From Pomphorhynchus laevis (lineage: Eukaryota; Acanthocephala; Palaeacanthocephala; Echinorhynchida; Pomphorhynchidae), in NCBI GenBank assembly GCA_012934845.2, contig WNNJ02000249.1, positions 1 to 64,000 on the forward strand: 64,000 nucleotides of DNA, given 5' to 3'. Positions 1 to 14,900 of this stretch are shown here, piece after piece. Position numbers and translations under genes: made by a program. The notes under the pieces were generated by a model. It was not told the origin of the DNA, searched no databases, and saw only the letters and a program-made list of their open reading frames with translations. The first letter of the stretch is position 1. Each line of letters opens with the position of its first letter.

Positions 1-521
1 TAAAATAATAAAATTAAAAAGCTGATAAATAGTAACTTATAATAAAATAATATATTAAATGCAGTATTTAATCGTTTAAAATTACATCATAATATCATTT
101 TGTACATTGCTCCTCATTTTGTATTTAAGCAATATGAGGCATAACTCCTTAGTTCTATTTTGCTATGAAACTAAAAAAGTAAAAAAAATGTATTTGTTGT
201 AAAGTCATTACATAATGATGTGTTATAGTCACTCCATAATATGTTAGATAATATATATTATATATTATACTATAATAAGTATATAATATTATAATACACT
301 ATTATAATATATTATATTATACTAAATTCCGATAAAGATTGCGATCTCAATCCACTAATCTTATACGGTGACGAGGTTGCAGAGGTCCAAGGTAGGATAG
401 TGTTTGGTACATTAGGTTTCATATAGACACAAGTGTGAAGATCCGATCCATATCGAGCAATGTACACATCACGAAAATGAAAACAGTCATTCTCCTCAAA
501 TTCAATATCCAACTGGATGGC

Positions 522-627
522 GGTATCTTTTTGTTGAGGCTATCACAAATGTTGGAGTTTGGATAAGTCTAGTATTTCCAACACTATGAGCTGATGAATT
601 TTGTGATAGTCTCAACAAGAAAGATCC
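522..627. repeat. Imperfect inverted repeat (foldback)
   Basis: The left arm (522-549) and right arm (600-627) are reverse complements over about 28 bases with a few mismatches, around a 50-base spacer. The core GCTATCACAAA / TTTGTGATAG is exact over 10 bases. It could be the remains of a small hairpin transposon. Confidence 0.55.
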
Positions 628-1429
628 CTAAAATTCCAATTGTATTGTCTAATTATTTAACTTGTATTATATGTTTTCTTTTGATTGCAATGAATTTCTT
701 CCGAATTAATAATTGTTTTTGTTTTGTTAATTTTTATATATTTTTTGATTGTAGTTCATACTCGGTTCATTTTATTTTTTTATTCTTTTCTTTGAACTAA
801 CCGAGATGTAACAGTTATTTCCGGAAATGTTATAAAAATGTTTAACAGCTGCTGATACAATTCCTGATGATGAACACAGTAGTGCTTGACAATTTGAATT
901 TTGACTCCCTTTTTGATTTTTGTCCAGCTGTTTTATCAATTAATATTCATATATTATTATAATATAATTATAATATTATAATTATATTATAATTATATTA
1001 TTAGTATATATATTAAGCACACAATCAAGTTGTAGATATGCAACCAACATTTGGTTGGTCAGTCTATACTCCGATTTAAATTCCATCTCGAGTGGAATTA
1101 TTTTGTAGGGACTTTAGTTGGGCCGCAAGGCAATACTCAGAAGCAAATAACACTGCAAACACTGTATTCTACTATTTTCCAGCTAAATGCAAAAATTGTT
1201 TGTATTAAAGGCCAATTATCGAGTCTAGTAATTTCAACAAATTAGATACGAAACTGTTGATACGAAATTGTCCAAGTTGCCTCCAAATAAAACTTTTATT
1301 GTTCACCGAGAAATGACGCGTTCAGCTAGTCTCATCTCAATCAAGCGTCATCAAAACATTTAGATTTTGTTCAGGAATCGTAGCAGACAACGTGCTTCCA
1401 ACATTTTTATATACTGAATTCCCGAGTAA

Positions 1430-1800
1430 GTTAATGATCTTGCGATAATGACAGAGATGCTATCATCCTTTGGTATCACAGATTCGGTCAATACGTATGT
1501 TAAGGTTGACACATAACCCGTCAAATGCATTCTTCCATGGCTCCTCGCATCTGTAGATCACATGCAACATATTCTCTCTATGGCTCATCGGCTTAGAAAC
1601 TCTCCTCGCTTTCCAAACGTTTTCATCACATCAGATATATTTCCCTCTAAAGTTAAGGATCAGCCTTGTATTACGCTGAACGCAAGGTTCAGTTAAAAAA
1701 CTTGATCGAAGTAAACCGATATGATAGCGGGAGATTTTAATGCCGAACTGTTCATTTCAGCCATTTACTGGTCAAATATTTTAGATAAATAATGCTAGAA
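1430..1800 (+). mobile_element. Possible decayed non-LTR retroelement fragment
   Basis: Base composition is less AT-rich than the flanks. One plus-strand frame reads GITDSVNTYVKVDT and then RFPNVFITSDI, which resembles the linker that precedes the endonuclease in CR1/I-like LINEs. A GDFNA-like endonuclease signature follows near 1731. The frames are broken and the match is weak; it may be chance. Confidence 0.3.
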
Positions 1801-2927
1801 CTACAAGTAGCTTTAAAAAGTGGTCGTAAGAGACTCACAATGGACAACGTCATATCGGCATTATTTTCTCTAAAGTCAAAATAATGCGCGTGTATCTAGA
1901 GCTAGGCACCGAATGATGCCTTGTACACAAGCACAAACCCATATCTTATTTAATCGACTGTAAAAAATTGATATACGGCTTCCTACCGTATCATCCTCTT
2001 TTGATAGCTGATTATGTTCCCCGACGACATTAGATCAATCCTTTTCATATCGTTCTTAATATGAACTTTTAATGTATTAGCCTAAGCTACTTATTGCTCA
2101 ACGCTTGTTCTAAGAACTCAAAATCTACATTTAGGATTGCTCTTAATTTCTTAAATTCGTCTTCTCTTTTCGAAAAAATAATGATGATGTATAGAAGATC
2201 TAAGGAACGAGTATGCGATACTGCGGTAACAGTTTTGTAAATTAGTGTCTGAAAATCGCAATGATCAAATAATACAGTGTTTGATCAAACTGAGAAAGCG
2301 TTCTGGAAACTCAAAAGTAGAAATTAACAACTTCAAAACTATTCTACACGTTGGATCAAATATCAATGTTATAAATGTGTTCTCAATTTCGACAACATAT
2401 TCAATGTTTCATAATATTAAATGTAATAATATTATATTTCATAATATTAATATTCATATAAAATGTTTCATTTCTTAGTAATGAAATAAGTGTATGATTG
2501 GCTATGATGAAGTTAAGCAAAAAGGCTAACTCATACCTCCTCTGCACTGAGCAAATTGTATTTTTCTTTTCTGAACTACTGGACATACTTCGTTAGCTGT
2601 ATGTTACAGGACAGCAATTTAAAAGTTCTGTAACTAAAGTCCTTTTATTACTCTGATAATTTTTAATTTCTGCCAAGACCAAACGCTTTAATATGTTTGA
2701 TAGCATTTTAAACTAATTTTGTAATAAATCTATAGCTAAATCTAAAAATAAATGTGAAATAGAAAAAATAGAATTAAAATATTTTCAGATGAACAAGGTG
2801 ACTATATGATAATTGCAGTATCTCACATCATTGTATTATGAACAAAAATTTTAAAAATTAGCGGTATCATTGCGCTCGAAGAAGTCGTCTAACTTGATTG
2901 ATTGAATCGGAATGTAAGCTCTAGAAA

Positions 2928-5900
2928 TTATAAATAAACGCAACTTAAATAGCTAATACTACGAAGTACCGATTCGTTAGAATTGAGGAACGTCTCTATT
3001 TCCTTAACAAAATATTGAGAACCACTCGCAAATGAGCTAAGCTGATTTTCGTATTTTAAATACGGACAGGATTTTAATTCATTATTGGATAGATCACTCG
3101 CTAAAAATGATCGAATATTATATTAACAGAAAAGAGAAATTACCTTGCATTAGTTGTTGCAACTTTTCGGAGTCATCCTCAAAAATACTTGCCTCCATTT
3201 CCTTGTGGTTTTCTGTTTTAGCTAGAGCAACAAGGCTCTCAACTAGTTTAACCCTAGAAGTAAATTTATGATTTATACGGTAAATGAATACGTAATACAT
3301 TACAAAGCTACATAAACTACAAAGTTGAAACAGCGGATTCTAAAAGTTTATTAATTCGGTCATGTCCGCTTGAATTTATGAATATTTCAATAAATCCAGA
3401 GTTTTAATAAATTCAATAAAACGCAATCATAGTTATATAGTTCAATCTGGAAGAATGAGAATCAGTTGCACTTCGATTCTCGTATTTAGATTGAGGTTAG
3501 AAAATATGTTTGTAAATCGAACGAACGATTACTTATACACGGGAAAACCATATGTGCAATAGCGGTTTCAGTGAGTTTGAGAGTAATACTATTTTAGAAA
3601 GTAACAGCGTGTTGGATACGCGGAATTAAAGTGATAATTTAATTTAAAACCATTTTTAGATTATTTTTTATACTGCAAAGACTCAAACGATCAAAAAGGT
3701 ACGATCACTTATAAACGGGAAAACCATATGTGCAAAAACGATTTTACTGAGTTTAAGAATAATACAATTTTATAAGTAACAGCGTGTTGGATACGCGGAA
3801 TTAAAGTGATAATTTAATTTAAAACCATTTTTAGATTATTTTTAATACTGTAAAGATTTAAACGATCCAAAAAGGTACGATCACTTATATAGGGAAAGCC
3901 ATATGTGCAAAAGCGGTTTCAGTGAATTTGAGAGTAATACAATTTTAGAAAGTAATAGCGTGTTGGATACGCGGAATTAAAGTGATAATTTAATTTAAAA
4001 CAATTTTTTAATTATTTAAAAGATTGTGAAGATTGCAAACAACTTCATTTAAACGATCTAAAACGGTTAAACCGCTACAATGCGTTGTAATAATATAATA
4101 GTGAGCATCGTAATAAAGCAAGACACCAATTACAGAAAACATTATCTCTATATACAAATAATAAACAACGCGAATTTTAAAGAATTTGTTAATTGTTTAT
4201 CGCTAGTCAATAAATAAATTACACCTGCTAATGTTTTAATTAAAAATACCTTAAAAAATTAAAAGTTTTATAATCTGACTAAATTGAGCATACCACATAT
4301 CTCGATACCGATCGATAAACAATGGATTTGTAAGTAATTTTGTCGTTGCGATAATAATAACCTTTTGATTCTTCCGGACTTTATGTAATTCAGCCAAGTA
4401 GATATTCTGACAAACCATGTTGAATAAACTTAAAAGCACGTTGTATATAAACGGTAAGTATAAGCCTTACTTTTGTTGAAGGCTGTCAATTGTATCTATG
4501 GTAAGAGTCGCACCGAATTTCATTATAACATGACTGTTAAAGTGAATAAAATCTTAATTGAACGGGTAAATACAATGAAGTGAAAAAAACGGGGAGAAAT
4601 GATCACATAGTAAAATATAAATTTTGTAAATTTAAAGGGAATAGAAAGTACTAAAATATAAATTAATCCTTTATAGTTTTGTAAATTTATAGAAAAGAAA
4701 AAATTAGTTTTTTTTCTAAGAATTACAATATTTCGGTAGCTTCTGCTATCTCTCCTCATTAAAATTAAAAACAGTTTATTAAACACAAAAGCATCGCCAT
4801 TTATACAAAATACTCAATATTTGTAACTAAGGAACATCTAAGAAGAAAATTTTGAAATGTAAAAAATATCATTTTTGATACATTTTAATGACATTAAAAT
4901 TGAAAAGATATTTTATTTTATTAAAAGATATTTTTTAATGGTAAAAATACCATTACGAGATATTGATATTTTTTACAATTTAAATTTGTTTTCCTTGTTT
5001 AACTATAATCAATATATTCGTATTATATTATTTAAACAATTAATTATTAAAAAATACATTATTAAAATTAATAATTAATTAATAATAATTATTAATTAAT
5101 AATTAATGATTAATTAATTATTAATTATTATTAATTAATTATTTAAATTATTTATCTAAAATACAATTTCGGATCCCGCAAGACTCTTCCACCGAGAAAC
5201 TGGGTTAAGCGTTATCAAGGCTTAGTAACAAAGGGCGAAATAAGAGCCAGCTCGACTGTGCTAGAAGACACGATTGAAACAAAAGCCCTGCATCCACAAC
5301 ATATCATTGATGGCACTTCGGTACTATCAATGCTTCCAGACTTACACCCCGAGGCACATCAAGTGGATCCAGATACGCGCTTGACTACTCTGTTGTCTGG
5401 ATCCAAAGTACATTATCTCAGCCGGTTCTATGCTCTGGACGAAACACAATTATCAGATCGAGTAAAAAAACCAAAGGAATCAATATATTCGTATTATATT
5501 CGTATTAAACAATTAATAATTTCCAAATATTTTTCAATTTTAGATCTAAATTCATCGCGGAATTAAATAATTTTTCAATTTATGAAAAAATTATTAATAA
5601 ATGTATTTTAAAAATTTATGAATTAGAATTTCTGTTTTTTAAATTAAAAAATATAATTTCTGATTTAATAATTATAATTTTACGTAATAAAGCATGCCTT
5701 ATAGCATTTGAAATTATTCTTTTATTATTTATTTGTTAATTTCTGGAGATTACAGATACAAAGAAGTTATTTCAATGATATTTACTTCAAAAAATATTAA
5801 AGTTAAAAAAATTGAAATTTTTAATTTGCCAGTTGATCTCTTTCCGTTTTGTGGACTTTGAGCAAATTGTAAAATTATAATAATTTAAACTAAAACAAAA

Positions 5901-8900
5901 GGGAAATTAAAACAAAAGTAAATTTCCCTTTAAAAGGTAATTTAATTACGTTAAAAGGTAATTTCCCCTTTCCTTTTAGCTATACGTGACAAATCATTAT
6001 ATTTTACTAACATGAAATGTTGTAATGTTTTTAATAATATAATTGTAAGACTAATGTTAAAACACACTTTAAGCAAATTAAATTCGAAATAATTTTTAAT
6101 ATTTCTACGCCAGTTATCATTTCCAGAAATTGTATTTTTGTAGATATTGTATTTTTAATTCATTGCATTCTAGTAGTGTAAAGTTGTTTTATTTTATCTA
6201 TAAACCTATATTTGTGAATAAAAATATTTTAAATAAGAGCATTGGTTCATAGTAAATACAAAATTAAACATTTTTATGTGAATATACTGAAAGAAAGGTG
6301 TGAAGGCCCGAATTTCACAAATTCGGGCCTTTATTGTCGAAGTTTGCATAGATGTTCTATGCATCGTACGTATTAAGTTCGTTCTCAGATTCCGCACTGT
6401 ACTAAATGCACAAAAATCGCATAGACATCGATACCAGAGATGAGACATGTACACGAGAACGAGTTGTGGGTTTTACGGGAAGCATTTATTGCTGTTATCT
6501 GCATTATAACAGGGTAATTATCTAATCATTTAAAAAATTGATATCTGCTTGGATTAATTCTTCAAACATATTTTTATAAAAAACCCGCACAGTCATATGT
6601 CAAAATAAGTGAAATTGACTCAATATCTTAACATCTTGAAGATTTTACGATAATTAATTTTTATTAAAGAAAAACTGATGTTAATCCACTTATTTAAATT
6701 TGAAATTTATTAACTATATCAATCTAAACACTAATTTATTTTATATATTTCGCTATATGATGTTAACATAGTAATCAGAAACAAGCGTACAATTCGATAT
6801 ACGAATTCGTTTAATTGATTTAATTAACTTGTTCTATTTGTTAGAATAGAACAAGATTCTATTTGTTAGAATAACTGGATCTATTTGTTAAAAATTTATG
6901 AATTAGAATTTCTGTTTTTTAAATTAAAAAATATAATTTCTGATTTAATAATTATAATTTTACGTAATAAAGCATGCCTTATAGCATTTGAAATTATTCT
7001 TTTATTATTTAGATCGTATAGAATCTATCTATACGATCCAGTTATTTTGGTAATGTAAAAACAATCCTGTAATAGACAAAATGTGACCGTGCAGTACCAT
7101 ATTCACTAAATTATTTTGTGTAAAGCAAGCATAAACTCGATAATTGCTCATGCGATCCAAAAATTTACATTACATTAATTAGATCCAATATAAAAATTAG
7201 GCAAATAAATAAAAATATTTATAGTATAAATATTTAAAAAATATAAAAATATTTATTCGCAAAAATGTTTCGTGCAATTTTTCAACGACTAGCCGGATTC
7301 CTTATAGACCACCCGAGTATTACAGCATGTTGAAACCTTTGTGCTCAGTACCTGCTCCCTGAAAATCCACGGAGTATTACCTTCGGCAAATGATGATATT
7401 GGTGTTTTTTTAAAGTACTTCGTCGGCGGAGGATGATATCATTTTATTTCTTCAATAGCAACTTCATCTTTTATTAATTCAGCTAACTGAGTATACGTAT
7501 TTAATATAATTATAAAATAAAAAATAAATAAAAATAAATAAATAATAAAAATAATAATAAATCTAAATCAATAAATCAAAATTTAATAATTAGATAATAT
7601 TAATTATATTAATCATATTAATTAATAATATGAATTAAATTGAATTGGATAGTGTTGCAACTGGTTCGTAACGATATTCGTACACTAGTTTGCAGACACA
7701 TGTTTAGGATTTAAACACAGAGCACTATAGCATCCTTCATTTTAAAGATTAATTACCTGCTCTGAAAATCCATTTAGAAAAATATCAGACCAGTAAGGAG
7801 TCTATAAATTCGCATGCAAGTTTAGTGATATTTCTCAACGACTAGCTGGATTCCTTATTGACAATTCAAGTATTACAGCCTGTTAAAGCGTTAGTGAGGA
7901 GATCCTGCGCCCTAATGATCCTCTGAGTACTAACGTCAGCGCAGGATGTTGTTAGTGGTTAGATCGTGTTACAACTGGTTCGTAACGATATTCGTACACT
8001 AGTTTGCAGGCACATGTTTAGGATTAAAGCACAGAACAGTATAACATCCTTACATTTCACATATTAATTACCTGCTCTGAAAATCTATTTTGAAACATGT
8101 TTAATCTAATCCTGTCACTATTTGTCACTATAAACAGTGACGGTCCTGTCACTGTTTCTGCTGAACTCCTTGTCGCCGAAATGCTGGTGTATATTTGGCT
8201 TATATACCAAATTACACAATTAATGTGTTCTATATTTGGTGTGGGCGGTAACTATCATTCCCAATTCGAATCCACCACACACCGATTTTTATATTCCGCT
8301 GTAGGACGAAATGTTCACATATTTAATATATGTTTAACATATTTAATATATATAGAAATATTCTATTAGACGCTTTAAAATAAACTGACCATAACAAATT
8401 CTCAAGAACAACGATTTTTAAGCAAACAAGCTAAAAAATAGAATCAAAAAGCTCGGCTTTTAAGAAAGCACAACTGAAATTGGTTTTCTAGTGCTCAGAT
8501 AAACTATGACTCAGTAAAAGAAACATACATTTGGAAGTTCAATAAAATCTTTCAATGAAGATATATGTTTTAAATCAAATTCAAATGCGCACTCATATTA
8601 TAAAAGATAGCAGATGATAAATAAAATGTATAAAATACGGTAAAATTAACATTTAACTACAAAGCTGATTTGTAAAAAGCAATTCAATACCGTGAATGAA
8701 TCTACTCGTTTTACTACTTGTGAGTCTGGTAAAAATCAAAATGTAAATATCTCGTAGCGTGTTTTGAATAAAATTACTAAATGGATAATAGTGATAAAAA
8801 TCACGATAAAGTATAAATGACAAATTACTTATTTGCTTTCATAATTGTAAGACAAAGAATTTCAAAACCGTCGTGATCGCGTATTTTGGATGGAATCGTC

Positions 8901-11900
8901 TTGCGAATTAGATTAACTATTTTGGGCTAATAATAGAAACAAACAGTTTTACAAACGCAGCAACATGAAAGACGTACTAATTCCGAAGGGAATAACAGAC
9001 TGTCATGATAATAAATCAAAAAACATATCAGTTTAGATAATGCGGGTATACAACTTCCAATAGAGGAAAATCTATCAATGTTCATTGCATGAGTGGATAT
9101 ATGGCGAATCAAATCTGAGTTTCCTTTAACTACCATCAATGACCAAAGTTGAAGAGCGTATGGAATGAAATCTCAATTTCAAACAATTGCAAAAATACGC
9201 TTTAAAAATCGAATTTTAAGTATTACCAACAACATCCTTATCAAGTAGCTCCGTAAGGAAAACGTTCACACTTTGATATATTTGGAAATTACCCTTCAAT
9301 GAATACCAGTTGATAAGCTCACCCAGCGTTTCAAATCCGTAATGATTAAACAACGGCTTACGTGGATTCTAAAAAAATATTTTTAATTAAAGCTCTTTGT
9401 AAATTATAAGCTACAAAAATATAATCATTTGTTTCTAGAATTGAACAAATCTTAAAATGTGTGCTCAAGCATAAATCTTAATTAATTTAATCACGATATT
9501 CATATACAAATGTTTCAATCTTTGAAATTAGATATTTGTATTTAATATATAATATTTATAAAAGTAAATATTTAATTCAATATAAATTAAATAAAATACA
9601 TTATATAATAAATATTATATAATTATATAATATATATTTTTTAAATATATTATATATTATAAAATTTAATATATTTAATTTGATATATGCTTTATATGAC
9701 ATATAATATTTCAATACAATAAATGACAAAATTTATGCGAGAGTAAAAACTTATCAGTAGAAGCAAAAAATGCTGTTAGTGATTCATTTGATTCGTATAA
9801 AAAGTCGTTATTGTCTTGATATAAAGTTTAAATATTATGCACAATATACTAGCATTAATATCGATATCACATATTTCAAATATTATTTTCGATAAACTGA
9901 AGTTTAATTTACAGCGAATACGTTTACACCAAATATTTAATATTTAAAATAATAAATATTTATTTTATTAATATTTATTAATATTTAAATAGTAAATATA
10001 TCAATATTTAAATATATATCTGTGTTTATCGTTTTTATACAGAATTTCTACTCGAAACTCAAAACGTTATGCTTTTAAGTGTTTTTTTTTTGTAATAACG
10101 AATTCTATCATAAACGGAATTGTATGTAAAATTGAAGGTCAGGACAATCGTTTTCTTTGATGTTTGACATTTGATGTTTTATATTTTAATGATCATCCGT
10201 CTTTACTTCAGTCTCACACGTTGCTGTGATCGTCGTAATGTTGAAAGCATTGACCGAAATTCGATTTAATCGAATTAAAATCAAATAATGTTAAGATAGA
10301 AAATATTAAGATAAACTTTTTTATTTCAACGAATTTAATGGATGGAAGATAATGGATCAAATACTTAATAGTAGGTAGCAATGCAGTAAATACTGAATGG
10401 AAGGTTTTTAAACTGTTCGCACACTTTTAACAACAAATGTTATCATGAGGTGATTATTAAACAAAAATAGATTTCAAGTAAATAATAATTTAAAGCAAAA
10501 TTTAAAAAAGTTAAGGAACGATTAATAAACTTAGCACACTTACAGAAGCTGCAAACCTCAATATCTCCAACATTTTTACTACCACAACTTGTGCTGAATT
10601 GATATCTATGAGATCATTGCGCCGGACAAGTCGAAGTATAGCTGTAAAATATCTGATTGTAGAAATCAAATCAGCTAACTGAGTCTACGTATTTAATATA
10701 ATTATAAAATAAACAAAACATAATAATGCTAAATCAAAATTTAATAATTAAATAATAAAATTAATAATTGTTTTTAGATTTTCTATAATTTAAATCAAGT
10801 TAAAATAAAAAATTGAAATTTAAAAAGTCATTTTTATGAAAATGAATTTTCATTTTCAATGAATTTTTTCTCCAAATGAATTTTGAAGAAAAATTGAAAT
10901 GTTACCAAAATGTTCATTTTCCAAAATGATATTAAATACTCTCTCAGACACTTTGTATGCAAAATCTTAGACACCCATCAAACGTTAAGTTTTTATATAC
11001 GTTTTACGTATACAAAATATAATTCAAGTTATAATTCAAGTTATAATTCAAGTTATAATAAATAACTTAATTTAATTATACATTATCATTTTAGGTAAGT
11101 TTTTATCGGATATCTACGTTTTCGTTAAGATTTGGTATATTTGCGTAGCTAAACAAACATTAAATATATACCACTTTAGATTGAAAAATTTATTAAACAG
11201 ATTAATCAAGGAATGTTCTTCAGGAACACAATAGAAAACCTTTATTTCTGTTGTCATCCCAGTTGATTCAATGGCATAAATACAATCAACTACTTTTTAA
11301 ATTAACCAAAACTGAATGTAGCATAACTGACATTTCAAAACAAAAATAAAATAATTAAATTTGATAAAAATAACTTACAATTTTATAAATACATAAAGTT
11401 ATTATTACATTCTAAATTTATTTACAATTTTTTAAAATACCTCTAATTGCGTATTCATTTTCAATACGAGTTGAATGATCAACTAATGCTTTCAGGAGAT
11501 TTTCAAGCAATTGCGGAAATATTGACTTTACCTCGTCAGATGAAAAGCTGAAACAAAAGCGATCAGTTGTTTAATTTTTCACAATCGGCAAACATAAATT
11601 CGATACGTCAAATTGATTGAACAAACGCATCGAAAATAAGCACTTAAAAACATTCACATAATGTATATAGTAATATAATAAGTACATATTTTACGGTATC
11701 ATTTATTTTTCACATTACGAACATTCGAAATCCTGTTTATTTTAAAATCATTTAAAATGCCATTTGTTAGTAATTGGCAAATATTACTACTGAATTAATC
11801 TTGTTCGTCTGTGGATCTTGCTGAGATCTATGAACTTAAAGATAACGTATCGATAGATTATATAAATGCACATATGTATACCCATTACATATTTGTGTCA

Positions 11901-14900
11901 TAAAAATGTGAGTAGGAACGAATAAAGGAAACGAAAAGTTAGATCCAGAGTTAGATCGTTAGATATCTTCTGTTCGATATCGTTCGATATTTAAGATATC
12001 GCTCGATATCTTCTTTTCACTCTATGCTTAACAAAGAGATAAAGAATTTGAAAATATCTGCATTCATTAACTATTTAATGTAAATAATCAAGTAGTTGTA
12101 ATGTGAGTACAAGAGTAAAGATATTAAGTTAAATATTAAGTTAGATATTAAATATTAAGTTATTTTTTACAAGATAAAAAATAAAACACATTTACCACTT
12201 TAGGCTGACTCTTGCATTAAAATTAAACATGGTTATATAAACTAAAATAAAATTTTACTCAAAAAAATTTTTGAATGTAAAATTTAATTTAATAAAATTA
12301 TTTAAATTATTAATTAATTATTAATTAATTTATTAATTTTAGTGAACATGTCGTCAAATTTCGTTCAACCATATAAAAACATTCTAGGATTAACTTACTA
12401 AAGTCGATTATCGTTTGTCATTGACAGTAAACGCTCTAGCGTATAGCTTGCGTAAACAGCCAATGTGTACATATCTGATCCAATTATGCGTATTAAATTT
12501 GGTAAGTTAGATATCAACAAATCTTTAGGAAGGCAATATCGAAATTCAGCCAAAAATTTCATAGCGTCTGCAGTCAAAATAGGAAAACTTGCTAAAAACA
12601 AACGCTTAGAATATGAGGAAATATAAATATCTACGTTTTCATGAAATACTAAGAATTTGGTTAATTCTATTAGAAATTAAAATATTTGGATTTTTTTTTA
12701 TTGAAATTGAACCATAAATTATGCAAGACAAACGAGATGTGAAAATATAAATTATCAATTAAAATATTAAAAATATTTTAACGTTTTAATATTTTTATAC
12801 CTTACTATTAAATGCTTCTAGGCCTTTTTATTTATTTTAATCACATTTTACATTTTATAGCGTGCCTCTACAGTAAAATATTATACTGAAACTTTAGTAT
12901 TAGAAGGAAAAACTAATGTTTACAAAACAATTGATGACGTTATGACTTTGTGAATATAAAAATTGACAGGTCAACATTTTTTAGATGTCAGCTTTTAATG
13001 AAAGTACAGCATTTGAGTTCTTAACTGCATTAGTCAGATGCGGTTAAAATGAATTTCGATCAAGCCAAAATCATATCAAGAACACAAAGCGTACGATGTA
13101 TTTTAGATAATATTTAATTGTCTAAAATATTAACTTCTGCCATCATGTTCAGAAAAATAACAAGCATTTTATTAATAAACGAATTTAAACGAATAAAATA
13201 TTGTTTTATATTTTATAAATATAAAATTTAAAAAATTTAAGTTAGAATTTTAGTTTATAAAGTTTTACAGCATTTGAGTTCTTAACTGCATTAGTCAGAT
13301 GCAGTTAAGATGAATTTCGATCAAGCCAAAATCATAACAAGAACACAAAGCGTACGATGTATTTTAGATAACATTTAACTGTCTAAAATATTAACTTATG
13401 TCATCATGTTCAGAAAAATAACAAGCATTTTATTAATAAACGAATTTAAACGAATAAAATATTGTTTTATATTTTATAAATATAAAATTTAAAAAATTTA
13501 AGTTAGAATTTTAGTTTATAAAGTTTTACAGCATTTGAGTTCTTAACTGCATTAGTCAGATGCAGTTAAGATGAATTTCGATCAAGCCAAAATCATATCA
13601 AGAACACAAAGCGTACGATGTATTTTAGATAATATTTAATTGTCTAAAATATTAACTTCTGCCATCATGTTCAGAAAAATAACAAGCATTTTATTAATAA
13701 ACGAATTTAAACGAATAAAATATTGTTTTATATTTTATAAATATAAAATTTAAAAAATTTAAGTTAGAATTTTAGTTTATAAAGTTTTACAGCATTTTAG
13801 TTCTTAACTGCATCAGTCAGACGCAGTTAAGATGAATTTTGATCAAGCCAAAATCATATCAAGAACACAAAGCGTACGATGTATTTTAGATAATATTTAA
13901 TTGTCTAAAATATTAACTTCTGCCATCATGTTCAGAAAAATAACAAGCATTTATTAATAAACTAATTTAAAAGAATAAAATATTATAAGTACTAAAATAT
14001 CCATTTCTTTTTATATTTTTGTAAATTTACAGGAAAGGAGAAATTAGTTTTATTTCAAAAACTAATTATCTTCAGTAAAATTACAAACATTTTATTGTTC
14101 ATAATAATAAACTGGTATAATTAATTTGTTTAATAAAATATACATAATTACCAAACTAGTTTTGGTTAATGTTTTCTTGTCGTTTGTGAATAGAACTCAA
14201 TTTGACAAATTCAGGACAAATCTACACATTATCTCAAATATCTGATAGGTGTCTTATGTATTGCCATGATTTTTAGGCATTGATTCTAATGTAACACATT
14301 CAGCTCATCCCTTATCTCTTAAAGGTTTCATCTGTCTGTCTTTCCATAAGTTTTGCTTTAAGAAAAATAGCGTTAAGAATATCTTAGTCAATACATTTTA
14401 TAAACGTTGAATATTTTCATGTATTTTAAGTTTCAAACATTTTTATACATTTGGAATAAAATTAATTTCTTCGTTCCTGTAAATTTACAAAACTTAAAAA
14501 TAACTAAATGGATATTTTCAATCCTTATATGATGGTTTAAAATCCATTGTATACAGTTTTGTTTCTGTTTAATTATTAACTTATTTAATTTATTTATAGT
14601 TTTATAAATTTACAGAGAACGAATTAGTTTGATTCCAAAACAGTCAACATATTTCTTTACTGATTAAAACTAACAAATTAAAACTGCCTATAATTATCCT
14701 CAAGATTATAGCAGTATGTATCAAAATATTGTAATTTTAGATTAAAACAAATTTATTCGTTTTTGTAAAATAAAGATTTATTTTAACGTGGCAAATGCGT
14801 GCCAGCGCACGCTTATATGACCACAACAAAACAAGACTGTGAATCAGGTGTCGAGAAGGTGTGAACGGAGGAGGTGTTTGAATGTGATAAAGGAGGGAGC

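Larger units (their letters stand above)
1..2927. other. AT-rich region downstream of exportin-2
   Basis: No host gene was recognised. The stretch holds long ATAT/TATA runs (about 240-325 and 940-1010) and an imperfect foldback (522-549 with 600-627). The less AT-rich segment 1430-1800 looks like a faint retroelement remnant. The rest shows nothing I can support. Confidence 0.5.
4553..8690 (-). other. Exportin-2 intron 19, long and repeat-rich
   Basis: This is the longest intron of the gene (about 4.1 kb). It contains a simple AATTAATT palindromic tract (5060-5160), a GC-richer unrecognised block (5160-5480), two copies of an identical 122-bp sequence, two hairpins (6303-6362), and a duplicated unclassified repeat at 7270-8100. 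Confidence 0.7.

Noticed and set aside
6206-6454. Minus-strand 82-codon frame in exportin-2 intron 19
   Set aside because: It spans two perfect hairpins and shows no protein-like conservation; the missing exportin-2 exons were found elsewhere.
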